Positions 53,146 through 62,155 of a DNA stretch of 64,000 nucleotides are shown piece after piece. Source of the DNA: Haloterrigena turkmenica DSM 5511 (GTDB lineage: Archaea; Halobacteriota; Halobacteria; Halobacteriales; Natrialbaceae); the NCBI RefSeq assembly GCF_000025325.1, contig NC_013743.1:2294001-2358000 (forward strand). Reading direction: 5' to 3'. How positions within the stretch are numbered: position 1 is the first letter of the stretch; every line of letters starts with the position of its first letter. The translations under genes were made by a program, and so were the position numbers. The notes beneath the pieces were generated by a model. That model saw nothing but the letters and a program-made list of their open reading frames with translations. It made no database searches and was not told where the DNA came from.

Positions 53146-54390
53146 ATGCTTCCGCTCGTCGCGTTCGCGTTCGTACTCATCGCACTCGCGGTCGCCCTCG
53201 AGATCGTGTCGTACGCGTCGCTCAAGCGCATTCCCGCAGTGGCGACCGAGGAGTTCCCGGAGATCGACCGGGAACTGCTGGGCAAGTTCAGCAGTTTCGA
53301 CCCCGAACTGGGCTGGGTGCCACAGCCCAATCAGGAGAAACAGAAGGACACCGGCGACCACCTCCCCGGCGAGGAGCTCCGGACGGTCGTCACCTACTCG
53401 ACCGACGAGTACGGGAGCCGGGTCTGCTACGCGGCTGATCGGGACGAAGACGCGGACGTCACCGTCTCCACATACGGCGACTCCTACTGTTTCTGCCGGG
53501 AGGTCAACGACGACGAGACCTTCCAGCACTACATGGCCCAGGAACTGGACACGCACGTCGCCAACTACGGCGGCGGCAACTACGGGCTCGATCAGGCACT
53601 GCTGCGCATGCAGCGCCAGTATCCCGAGGAGGAGACCGACTACGTCTTCGTCGTCGTCACCGCCTCCTCGATCGCCCGCATCCTCTCCGTCTGGAAACAC
53701 TACCAGGAGTTCGGCAACATCCTCGCCGTCAAACCCCGGTACGTCCTCGAGAACGGCGAGTTAGAGCGGATCGACAGCCCCGTCGACGAGAAGGAGGACC
53801 TGCTCGATCTCGAGTCCAAGGCCGACTTCCTCCGGGAGTACGACTTCCACTACGACCACTGGTTCAAACCCCACTTCGCGTCGGTGCCGTACACGAGCGA
53901 CTTCCTCGACGACCCCGAGTACCTCCGGTACGCCGCGATCACGGGCTGTAAGGAACTCGAGCGCCGAGTCGGCCGCTCGATTCCGGGCGTCGACTTCGAC
54001 GCCGCTCAGACCGAGTCGGTCCTCCGGATGGAACAGCCCCGCGTGCGCTACCACGAGCGGCTGTTCGAGACCCACGAGTACCTCTTCGACGCGCTGATCG
54101 AGGAGTTCGTCGACTACGCCGACGAACAGGACTTTCAGCCCGTCTTCGTGATGGTCCAACAGCTCCGGTACGCCAAGTACGAGTCCGAACACGGCCCGAT
54201 CTACGGCGACCTCGTGGATCGGTTGGGCGAGAAGTACGACGCCCTCGAGACCGTCGACATGGCTCGCCATCTCGATCCTGACGACGGCGTCGAGTCGCTG
54301 TACGTCGAGCGCGGCGAAGGCGGCCACTACAGCCCCGAGACGAATCAGGAGATCGCCGAAGTGCTGACCGACATCGTCGAGGAGGACTAG
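53146..54390 (+). CDS. Membrane-anchored SGNH/GDSL-hydrolase-like protein
   Basis: The 414-residue protein has one N-terminal TM helix (residues 2-24) and a large acidic globular domain. SGNH blocks can be recognised: the GDS at 111-113 in YGDSYCFC (nucleophile Ser), the glycine/Asn block GGGNYGLDQALL near 142-153, and a C-terminal histidine block GGHYSPETNQEIA near 392-404, as in AlgX/acetyltransferase-associated SGNH proteins. Orientation of the domain is not certain. Possible role: esterase or acyl transfer on surface glycans; not proven. Confidence 0.7.
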   Translation: MLPLVAFAFVLIALAVALEIVSYASLKRIPAVATEEFPEIDRELLGKFSSFDPELGWVPQPNQEKQKDTGDHLPGEELRTVVTYSTDEYGSRVCYAADRDEDADVTVSTYGDSYCFCREVNDDETFQHYMAQELDTHVANYGGGNYGLDQALLRMQRQYPEEETDYVFVVVTASSIARILSVWKHYQEFGNILAVKPRYVLENGELERIDSPVDEKEDLLDLESKADFLREYDFHYDHWFKPHFASVPYTSDFLDDPEYLRYAAITGCKELERRVGRSIPGVDFDAAQTESVLRMEQPRVRYHERLFETHEYLFDALIEEFVDYADEQDFQPVFVMVQQLRYAKYESEHGPIYGDLVDRLGEKYDALETVDMARHLDPDDGVESLYVERGEGGHYSPETNQEIAEVLTDIVEED

Positions 54391-54475
54391 GTTCGCCGGC
54401 TCTTTCTTCGTCGATCCGTTCTCAGCTCGCCACTCAGTGTATTCCGACGCTACCGACCCGTTAGTCTACGGGTGT

Positions 54476-54879
54476 GGTGGCGCGCGCTGTGTCGCGGTGA
54501 GTGGACTCGAACCGCGACACGAAGCCGTGCGAGGGATGAGCGAACGACCGCAGGGAGTAAGCGAATCGGTTGGGGAGGGAGTGGCGATCCCTCGCTGCCA
54601 GCATGAGCAGAACGCTCGTCTTCGTCATCAGTAGCTGTATAGAGAGTAGAGAAGCCCACTACTTGGGACCGAAACCACGCAACCGCGCTGCTATCGTGGC
54701 AACAGTGACTGCCACTCCCTCCCCAACCGATTCGCTCGTTACACTCGCTCATCCCTCGCACAGTGTCGTCGGTCGATCCTCGCTTTCGTTCACGGCTCAC
54801 TCCGTTCACCGTTCACTTTCGAGGTGCTCACTCCGTTCGCACCTCGCTTTCCTCGGATCGACCAACAGCGCGCGCCACC
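54476..54879. repeat. 404-bp nested inverted-repeat element
   Basis: The ends are a perfect 15-base inverted repeat, GGTGGCGCGCGCTGT at 54476-54490 and its complement at 54865-54879. Inside are further arms: a 17-base pair at 54527-54543 with 54745-54761 and a perfect 25-base pair at 54561-54585 with 54711-54735. The centre (54586-54710) is unpaired by eye. No transposase is encoded. CGGGTG occurs just outside both ends (54469-54474, 54886-54891), a weak candidate target duplication. The element lies between the 3' ends of two convergent genes, so it could be a MITE-like sequence or a bidirectional RNA structure. Confidence 0.75.
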
Positions 54880-54898
54880 GCATGCCGGGTGACCGAAA

Positions 54899-54906
54899 GT
54901 AAAAAC
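54899..54906 (-). terminator. T-run after the histidine kinase gene
   Basis: On the minus strand GGTTTTTACTT (A-run at 54901-54905) lies about 28 bases past the kinase stop codon. Confidence 0.35.
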
Positions 54907-54933
54907 CGAACGACAAGCGATCGAACGTGAGGA

Positions 54934-57399
54934 TCAGGCGTCGACGGCGGGCAGCGCAAAGGAGAACGTCGTCCCCTCGCCGGGTTCGGAGTCGATCCAG
55001 ATGGTCCCTTCGTGGCGCTCGATGATGCGCTGACAGAGCGCGAGCCCGATCCCGGTGCCGTCGTACTTGTCGCGGCTGTGCAGGCGCTCGAACACCTCGA
55101 AGACGCGGTCCTGATCGTCGGGATCGATGCCGATCCCGTTGTCCTCGACCGAGACGATCCACTTGGACCGCGCCCGCTCGGCCGTGATCTCCACCTGCGG
55201 CGGCTCGTCGCCGCTGTACTCGAGAGCGTTGCTCACCAAGTTTTGAAACACCTGCTGGATCTGGCTCTCGTCACCGCGAACGCGGGGCAGCGACTCGGCG
55301 GTGATCTCGGCGTCGGTCTCCTCGATTTTCATCTGCAGGTCCTCGCAGACGGCGTCGACGACGGTGTCCAGATCGACCGGCTCGAACGGCTCGCCCTGCG
55401 TGTCGACCCGGGAGTAGGCCAGCAGGCCGTCGATCATCTTGCGCATGCGCTCGGCGCCGTCGACGGCGAACTCGATGAACTCCTCGCCGTCGTCGTCGAG
55501 TTCGTCGCTGTACCGACTCTCGAGCAGTTGGAGGTAACTCGAGACCATCCGCAGGGGTTCCTGCAGGTCGTGGGAGGCGGCGTAGGCGAACTGCTCTAAG
55601 CGCTCGTTGGATTTCTCGAGTTTGCGCTGGTACTCCTTGCGCTCGGTGATGTCGTGGAAGTAGATCGACAGTCCCGACTCGGAGGGGTAGACGTTGTACT
55701 CGAGCCAGGTGTCGAGATCCTCGGCGTACACCTCGAAGTTGACGGGCTCTTGGGTCTCCATCGCCTGCTGGAACTGCTCCCGGTAGATCCCCTCCGCATC
55801 GTCGGGGAACGTCGTCCAGACCTTCCGCCCGAGGACGTCGTCCCGGGACTGCTGGAGGGTCTCGGCGGCCTGCTCGTTGAGGTGGGTAAAGCGCCACTCG
55901 TCGTCGAGCGCGTAGAACGCGTCGGAGATCCGGCCGAGGATATCGCTCAGTTCGGTCTCGAGTTCGCTCTTTCGCTGCTCGAGCTGGCGCTCGCGGCGTT
56001 TCAGCTCGGTGATGTCCTCGGCGGCCGTCACGACGCGTTCGACCCCGCCGTCGGGGCCGTGCAGCGGCGTCGCGTTCACGCGAAATTGGAGCAGCTCGTC
56101 GTCGGGGGGATCGACGACGAGTTCCTCGTTGAACACTGGGTTGCCGGTCTCTAGGACCCGCGCGGCCGGCATCTCGTTCGTCGGCAGCCGCTCGCCGTCC
56201 GAGTCGTAGATCTCCCACTCGCCGACGTCGTCGGATTCGCCGATGAACTCCTGGTCGGAGAGACCCAGCGACTCCTGTGCGCGCTGGTTCGTCAGTATCG
56301 TCTCGCCCTCGGCGTTCTGGACGGCGATCGCGATCGGCGCCGTCCGCAACAGCTTCTCGGTCTGGTTGTACTCCCGACGGAGGAGCCGTTCGCGCTCCTT
56401 CTGGTCGGTGATGTCGTCGATCGCGACGACGATCCGTCCGTCCTCGGCCTGATCGTCGTCGAGCGGTGCGGCGTTGAGCGAGAGCCAGCGGCGGCCGATT
56501 CCCGGGACTTCGACCTGCCGCTGGGCGTCGTACACCGGCTCGCCGCGCTCGCGGGCGCGGGCCCACGGCTGCTCGTCGGCCGGGATCGGCTCCCCGGCGG
56601 CGTCGTAGAGCTCCCACGACTCGAGGCTGTACGTCTCGATGGCCGAGTCCTCGATCGCGAAGTGCTCGAGCATCCGGCGGTTCGCGCGGACGAGCGCGTT
56701 GTCCTCGGTCACCACGCCGATCGTGATCGGCACGGTCTCTAAGATCCGTTCGGTGAGGTCCCGTTCCCGGCGGAGTTGCTGTTCGTACTCGCGGCGCTCG
56801 GTCATGTCGCGGGTGACTTTGGTAAAGCCCCGCAACTGACCGCCGTCGTCCCGAATGGCGGTGATGACGACGTTCGCCCAGAACCGCGTGCCGTCCGAGC
56901 GGACGCGCCAGCCTTCGTCCTCGGCTCGTCCCTCCGCCGCCGCGGTCTCGAGGTTCGTCTGGGGGACGTCGTCGGCCATGTCTTCGTCGGTGTAGAACGT
57001 CGAGAAGTGGTTGCCGACGATTGCGTCCTCCGAGTAGCCCTTGATTCGTTCGGCCCCTTCGTTCCAGCTGGCGACGGTGCCGTCGGGATCGAGCATGAAG
57101 ATGGCGTAGTCTCGGACGGCGCTGACGAAGGCGGCGAACTCCTCCTGTTCGGACCGCCGGTCGGGGTCCGCGTTCGCCATCTCGTCAGGCCACCAGATCC
57201 GGGTCGAGTCGTCGATCCGCTTGACGCGGAGTTCACCCCGATCGACGAGTTCCTCGAGTCCCTGGCGCGCGGGACCCGGGGAACAGTCCAACCGATCGGC
57301 GACCTCGACGGTCGTGAGGGGAGTGGGAGACCGCTCGGAGTGCGAAAAAGCTCGCCGGACGTCCTCCCCCGACACGCCCGCCGAATCTGAAGATCCCAT
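54934..57399 (-). CDS. Multi-PAS sensor histidine kinase with N-terminal HTH
   Basis: The 821-residue soluble kinase begins with a winged-helix-like domain (about 5-60, LTTVEVADRLDCSPGPARQG). Four PAS domains follow, each ended by motifs such as KVTRDMTERREYEQQL, IDDITDQKERERLLRR and HDITERKEYQRKL. A HisKA domain has the phosphoacceptor His in SHDLQEPLRMVSSYLQ, and a HATPase domain has NLVSNALEYSG, VEDNGIGIDP and GTGIGLALCQ. No TM helix is present and no response regulator gene is adjacent. The ATG at 57399 is used; longer in-frame starts exist upstream to 57462. Confidence 0.9.
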   Translation of the reverse strand: MGSSDSAGVSGEDVRRAFSHSERSPTPLTTVEVADRLDCSPGPARQGLEELVDRGELRVKRIDDSTRIWWPDEMANADPDRRSEQEEFAAFVSAVRDYAIFMLDPDGTVASWNEGAERIKGYSEDAIVGNHFSTFYTDEDMADDVPQTNLETAAAEGRAEDEGWRVRSDGTRFWANVVITAIRDDGGQLRGFTKVTRDMTERREYEQQLRRERDLTERILETVPITIGVVTEDNALVRANRRMLEHFAIEDSAIETYSLESWELYDAAGEPIPADEQPWARARERGEPVYDAQRQVEVPGIGRRWLSLNAAPLDDDQAEDGRIVVAIDDITDQKERERLLRREYNQTEKLLRTAPIAIAVQNAEGETILTNQRAQESLGLSDQEFIGESDDVGEWEIYDSDGERLPTNEMPAARVLETGNPVFNEELVVDPPDDELLQFRVNATPLHGPDGGVERVVTAAEDITELKRRERQLEQRKSELETELSDILGRISDAFYALDDEWRFTHLNEQAAETLQQSRDDVLGRKVWTTFPDDAEGIYREQFQQAMETQEPVNFEVYAEDLDTWLEYNVYPSESGLSIYFHDITERKEYQRKLEKSNERLEQFAYAASHDLQEPLRMVSSYLQLLESRYSDELDDDGEEFIEFAVDGAERMRKMIDGLLAYSRVDTQGEPFEPVDLDTVVDAVCEDLQMKIEETDAEITAESLPRVRGDESQIQQVFQNLVSNALEYSGDEPPQVEITAERARSKWIVSVEDNGIGIDPDDQDRVFEVFERLHSRDKYDGTGIGLALCQRIIERHEGTIWIDSEPGEGTTFSFALPAVDA

Positions 57400-57593
57400 A
57401 TATTCTACTATCGATACCGATCCATAAGACTTCGCTGTCCGGTCCGCCATACGTCGGGTCACGTGGGGTCGAAACCGACGGGAAAGTACTGGCGCCGATC
57501 GGGGAGAAACCGGCGTCGGTTGGCCGCGCCGTGAAAAAACCGCGTCAGTAACCGGGCCATCGTTGACGGGTGTCCTTCCGGTAGAGGGTGGTA

Positions 57594-58598
57594 ATGCAAC
57601 CGCTGTATCTCGTCGTCGGCATCGGCCTGTTGCTCGCCGCTTTCGTCGACATCCTCTGGACGACGCTGTGGGTCGACGGCGGCTCGGGCCCCCTCTCCGG
57701 ACGCCTCACGACCGGCGTCTGGTACGGACTTCGAACCCTGACTGGAGACCGAAATAAGGCGCTCAGCCTCGCCGGCCCGCTCATCCTCACTCTGACGCTC
57801 GCGATGTGGATCGGACTCATCTGGGTCGGCTGGACGTTCGTCTTCGCCAGCTACCCCCTCGCACTGGTCAACACCCGCACCGGCGGCACCGCCGACTGGG
57901 CGGGCCGGTTCTACTACGTCGCGTACACGATGTTCACCGACGGCAACGGCGATTACTCCCCCACCTACGGCGGCGACGTCTGGGAGATCGCCAGCGCGTT
58001 CACGACGGCCACCGGCATGGCGTTCGTCACCCTCGGTGTCTCCTACGTCCTCACCGTCCTCGGGGCCGTCGCCGACAAGCGCTCCTTCGCCAGCACCGTC
58101 ACGGGACTCGGCGACCGGAGCGAGGCGTTCGTCCGCGCCGGCTGGAACGGCGAGAACTTCGACGGCCTCGAGTTGACCCTCGAGTCGCTCAGTTCCGATC
58201 TGAGCAAACTCGCCGAGCAACACAAGTCCTACCCGATTCTGCACTACTACCACAGCGAACAGAGCGAACAGGCATCGGCCGTGGCCGTTGCCATCCTCGA
58301 CGAGTCGCTCACCCTCTTTCGGTACGCCGTCGACGACGAGCACGGCCCCGACCCCGCCATCGTCGAGAGCGCGCGCTCGAGCGCCCGGAGCTACATCGAC
58401 GCGCTCGACGAGTCGTTCATCGAAGCCCAACCGGCGGTCCCGCGCTCGCCGGATCTCGATCGCCTCCGCGAGGACGACATCCCGACCGGCTCGGACCAGG
58501 AGTTCGCCGAGGCCCTCGCGGAGTTGACCGACCGGCGGCGGCACCTGCTCGGCGTGGTCGAAGCCGACGCGTGGGAGTGGCCGCCCGTCGAGGAGTAG
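57594..58598 (+). CDS. Two-TM ion-channel-like protein with atypical filter
   Basis: The 334-residue protein has TM helices at about 4-25 and 58-86, a pore-like re-entrant segment with FYYVAYTMFTDGNGDYSPTY (residues 107-126), another TM helix (about 133-160) and a long soluble C-terminal domain. The arrangement resembles K+-channel-fold proteins, where the filter is T-V-G-Y-G-D; here it is TDGNGD (115-120), so K+ selectivity is doubtful. The ATG at 57594 follows GAGGGTGG; a GTG six bases upstream is in frame. Confidence 0.75.
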   Translation: MQPLYLVVGIGLLLAAFVDILWTTLWVDGGSGPLSGRLTTGVWYGLRTLTGDRNKALSLAGPLILTLTLAMWIGLIWVGWTFVFASYPLALVNTRTGGTADWAGRFYYVAYTMFTDGNGDYSPTYGGDVWEIASAFTTATGMAFVTLGVSYVLTVLGAVADKRSFASTVTGLGDRSEAFVRAGWNGENFDGLELTLESLSSDLSKLAEQHKSYPILHYYHSEQSEQASAVAVAILDESLTLFRYAVDDEHGPDPAIVESARSSARSYIDALDESFIEAQPAVPRSPDLDRLREDDIPTGSDQEFAEALAELTDRRRHLLGVVEADAWEWPPVEE

Positions 58599-58644
58599 CG
58601 GCCACACGTCGAGGAAGGGCGACCGCCATCCCGCTCGAGGCCGC

Positions 58645-58956
58645 TCACCGATCGATCTCGTCGTCCAGCCCGATCACGACCGAACCGTCGCTGACGACGG
58701 TCACCAGTGCGCCGCGGTACTCGAACGAGGCCGATCGCAAGCCGTGTCGGTCGCGTCCGGAATCAGCCTCGAGGAGGCGGTCGAGGGCCTCCGGATCGAC
58801 GACGTCGTAGAGCGGGCCGCGATCGCGTTCGTCGTCGAAGACGGTCTCGATGACGTCGACGACGGCGACGCTCGGCGCCGTCGTCTCGAAGTCGTACTGC
58901 GCTCGGTACCGCCGGGACTCCACGTCGAACTCGACCGGACCGCTCGCATTACTCAT
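58645..58956 (-). CDS. HalOD1-domain protein
   Basis: The 103-residue protein is a stand-alone HalOD1 output domain (RAQYDFETTAPSVAVVDVIE, then GPLYDVVDPEALDRLL and the C-terminal VTVVSDGSVVIG), a haloarchaeal domain found at the end of signalling proteins; its molecular function is not known. It overlaps the upstream Lrp-type gene by eight bases, so the two are probably translated together and may act in one pathway. Confidence 0.8.
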   Translation of the reverse strand: MSNASGPVEFDVESRRYRAQYDFETTAPSVAVVDVIETVFDDERDRGPLYDVVDPEALDRLLEADSGRDRHGLRSASFEYRGALVTVVSDGSVVIGLDDEIDR

Positions 58957-59431
58957 CGGTCTCGTTCTCGTCGACTAACTGCTGGCCGAAGTGGTCGAAC
59001 GGCTGTTTGTGGAAGCTCTTCAGGATTTTCGAGTTGACGACGTCGAACCCGAGCTCGCTGAGTTCGTCGCTCACGCGGGCGATGTCGTCGGTGTCGGTCC
59101 CGACGGCTTCGATCTGGACGTTATCCTTTCCGTTGAGCACCTCCTGTATCGTGACGACGCCGCTGACCTCGCGGGCCTCGCGGGCGAGTCGCTCGCGCTC
59201 CGGGTTCGGGGCCGAGCAGATGAAGAGAACGTGCAACTGGAGTCCCGCTTTGTCGTAGTCGACGTCGGGATGGTAGCCCCGGATGATTCCCTCCGATTCC
59301 AGTTGCTCGATACGGTTCCGAACGGTGCTGGCCGAGACGCCGATCTGCTCGGCCATCTCCTGGGTCGTGATCCGGCGTGCATCCTGTTGGAGAAGATACA
59401 GTACGGCCTTGTTCGTCGCGTCGAGATCCAT
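58949..59431 (-). CDS. Lrp/AsnC-family transcriptional regulator
   Basis: The 160-residue regulator has the N-terminal HTH (ATNKAVLYLLQQDARRITTQ, recognition helix VSASTVRNRIEQLESEGII) and an RAM-type ligand-binding domain (LHVLFICSAPNPERERLARE, VSGVVTIQEVLNGKDNVQIE). The C-terminal extension (SFHKQPFDHFGQQLVDENET) is longer than in typical Lrp proteins. It overlaps the HalOD1 gene and is divergent from top6B. Confidence 0.85.
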   Translation of the reverse strand: MDLDATNKAVLYLLQQDARRITTQEMAEQIGVSASTVRNRIEQLESEGIIRGYHPDVDYDKAGLQLHVLFICSAPNPERERLAREAREVSGVVTIQEVLNGKDNVQIEAVGTDTDDIARVSDELSELGFDVVNSKILKSFHKQPFDHFGQQLVDENETDE

Positions 59432-59677
59432 CTCTCAGTTCCGCAGATGTGTCCCACTACTTTGTTCTTTTTGCAACGCATTCCGATTGATACTGCTTAT
59501 TTAGCAATAGCTCAGATAAAACACAATCTCTTCCGCCCTCTCAGCTGTGGAAATAGCAACCCGTCTTCGACGCTATCAGAGCTCGAGGACGGTGGCTCGG
59601 CGAGACAATCGTTGACCACGTTCACTTCCGCTCCGGTAGCGCACACCTTTTAGCCCCGCCGTTAGTATGGAGGGACA

Positions 59678-62155
59678 ATGACGTCGTTTCAGTCGACACT
59701 CGGTGACGAGGCGGGGATCGCCGAGGAGCTGGCCGAGAACCAGCAAGCGATCTCCATCGCCGAGTTCTTCGAGAAGAACAAGCACATGCTCGGCTTCGAC
59801 AGCGGTGCTCGAGGCCTCGTCACGGCCGTCAAGGAGGCCGTCGACAACGCCTTAGACGCCGCCGAGGAGTCGGGTATTCTCCCGGATATCTACGTCGAGA
59901 TCGAGGAGGCCGGCGACTATTACCGGCTGATCGTCGAAGACAACGGGCCGGGTATCACGAAGGAGTCGCTCCCGAAGGTCTTCGGGAAACTGCTCTACGG
60001 CTCCCGGTTCCACGCCCGCGAACAGTCCCGTGGCCAGCAAGGGATCGGGATCTCCGCCGCCGTCCTCTACTCGCAACTGACGAGCGGGAAACCCGCCAAG
60101 ATCACCAGCCGCACCCAGGGCTCGAGCGAGGCCGAGTACTTCGAGCTCATCGTCGACACCGACAGCAACGAGCCCGAGATCAGCGTCGAGGAGACCACCT
60201 CCTGGGACCGCCCCCACGGGACCCGCATCGAACTCGAGATGGAGGCGAACATGCGCGCCCGCCAGCAACTGCACGACTACATCAAGCACACGGCGGTCGT
60301 CAACCCCCACGCGCGCCTCGAGCTCCGCGAACCGCAGGAACACTTCAAGTTCGAGCGCGCGACCGACCAGCTCCCCGAGGAGACCGAGGAGATCCGACCG
60401 CATCCCCACGGGGTCGAACTCGGGACCGTCATGAAGATGCTGACGTCGACGGACTCCCAGACCGTCTCCGGGTTCCTCCAGGAGGAGTTCACCCGCGTCG
60501 GAAAGAAGACGGCCGACTCAATCATCGACGAGTTCCGCGACCGCCACTACGGCCGCGAGATGCGCTGGCGGCCCCCAACGGCGCACGAGGACGTCGATCT
60601 CGAGGCCGCGGTTTCGGACGCCACGTCGAACAAGGGCGCCGACGCCACGGCCGCCTTCGCCGCCGCCATCGCCGCGGGCGTCGACGAGACGGACCGGATC
60701 GCCCACCACGAACTCCTCGAGGTCGTCGATTCGGCCGCCGACGAGGTCGAAGCCGAGCACGGCACGACGTTCGGCGACACCGTTCAGGAGAACGCCGTCG
60801 ACGTCGTCTGGCGCGCCCTGATCGACGCTCGAGAAGACGGGGCCGACGACGCGGAGCGCGGAGACGACGACGCGCCCGCGGAATCCCGACTCGTCGCCGA
60901 CTGCTACGACCTCGCCGACGAGGCGACGAGCACCCGTAAGGACGACGAGGTGATCCACGCCTTCGCCGACCGGCTCGCGGCGAAGTTCGACGACGAACTC
61001 GAGGGAGAAGAGGAGAACCACCGCCACCGGCTCACCCGCAAGCGACTCCGCGCACACGTCGACCGCGCTGCGGATCTCACTGAGGAGTACGACGACGTCT
61101 CCTTCGGCGATACCGCTCGTGAGAACATCACCGAGGCCATCTGGGACGTGATGGCGACCGTCCCCGACGATCCGCCGCTGGTCCGCGAACTCGCCGGCGA
61201 CCGGGACGCCGCCAGCGACCTCGTCGACGGGATGCGCGCGACCGACATCATGGCGCCGCCGACGCGGTGTCTCTCGCCGATCTCCGAGGAACTGATCAGC
61301 GCCGGCCTCGAGAAGGAGTTCGACGCCGACTTCTACGCTTCTGCGACCCGCGACGCCGAGGTCCACGGCGGCGATCCGTTCATCGTCGAGGCCGGCATCG
61401 CCTACGGCGGCGACTTAGAGAGCGAAGGAAGTGTCAACGTCATGCGCTTTGCCAACCGCGTCCCGCTGGTCTACCAGCGCGGCGCGTGTGCGACGACCGA
61501 CGTCGTCAAGTCGATCGGCTGGCGCAACTACGGACTCGACCAGCCCGGCGGCTCCGGTCTGCCGAAGGGACCGGCCGTGATCATGGTCCACGTCGCGTCG
61601 ACGAACGTTCCCTTCACCAGCGAGTCGAAGGACGCCGTCGCGAACGTCCCTGAGATCGAAGACGAGATCGAACTCGCGATCCGCGAGGCCGCGCGCGAAC
61701 TGAAGAGCTACCTCAACAAGCGCCGCTCGATGCAACAGCGCCGGAAGAAACAGAACGTCCTCGGGACGATCCTCCCCGAGATGGCCTCGAAAGTCGCCGA
61801 GGTCACCGGCCGCGACGAACCCGACATCGACGACGCCATCGCCCGAATCATGAACAACGTGCTCGTCGAGCGCAGCGTCAAGGAAAACGGCGACGGCCAG
61901 GCCGTTTCGGTCACCGTCGAGAACAACTCCGGGACGAACGAGTCCCTGGAGATCACCGACATCGTCTCCGCCGAGCCGACAAGCCTTCCCGACGACGCGA
62001 CCGTCGTCGAGATGGACGGCGAGTGGTTCGTCAAGTGGGAACCCGAGGTCTCGAGCGACGACGAGGCCACCCTCGAGTACGAGGTGGCCGACGGCGCGGA
62101 GTACGATCTGGACGTAAAGGGCGTCGAAACTGAGAAACTCACGGTGAAACAATGA
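59678..62155 (+). CDS. top6B: DNA topoisomerase VI subunit B
   Basis: The 825-residue ATPase subunit of topoisomerase VI has a GHKL domain with the N-box EAVDNALDA near residue 53 and the G1 box VEDNGPGI near residue 87, then [20 protein letters not shown]. An H2TH-like region lies near 245-300. Compared with the roughly 530-residue enzyme of crenarchaea it carries an acidic insert at about 305-515 that contains two related segments ([20 protein letters not shown] and [20 protein letters not shown]). The C-terminal transducer part is present. It overlaps top6A by four bases. GGAGGGA lies four bases before the ATG. Confidence 0.95.
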   Translation: MTSFQSTLGDEAGIAEELAENQQAISIAEFFEKNKHMLGFDSGARGLVTAVKEAVDNALDAAEESGILPDIYVEIEEAGDYYRLIVEDNGPGITKESLPKVFGKLLYGSRFHAREQSRGQQGIGISAAVLYSQLTSGKPAKITSRTQGSSEAEYFELIVDTDSNEPEISVEETTSWDRPHGTRIELEMEANMRARQQLHDYIKHTAVVNPHARLELREPQEHFKFERATDQLPEETEEIRPHPHGVELGTVMKMLTSTDSQTVSGFLQEEFTRVGKKTADSIIDEFRDRHYGREMRWRPPTAHEDVDLEAAVSDATSNKGADATAAFAAAIAAGVDETDRIAHHELLEVVDSAADEVEAEHGTTFGDTVQENAVDVVWRALIDAREDGADDAERGDDDAPAESRLVADCYDLADEATSTRKDDEVIHAFADRLAAKFDDELEGEEENHRHRLTRKRLRAHVDRAADLTEEYDDVSFGDTARENITEAIWDVMATVPDDPPLVRELAGDRDAASDLVDGMRATDIMAPPTRCLSPISEELISAGLEKEFDADFYASATRDAEVHGGDPFIVEAGIAYGGDLESEGSVNVMRFANRVPLVYQRGACATTDVVKSIGWRNYGLDQPGGSGLPKGPAVIMVHVASTNVPFTSESKDAVANVPEIEDEIELAIREAARELKSYLNKRRSMQQRRKKQNVLGTILPEMASKVAEVTGRDEPDIDDAIARIMNNVLVERSVKENGDGQAVSVTVENNSGTNESLEITDIVSAEPTSLPDDATVVEMDGEWFVKWEPEVSSDDEATLEYEVADGAEYDLDVKGVETEKLTVKQ

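Noticed and set aside
54437-54902. Small frames inside the inverted-repeat element as a possible transposase
   Set aside because: None contains a DDE, HUH or serine recombinase motif; both strands show low-complexity products arising from the repeats.
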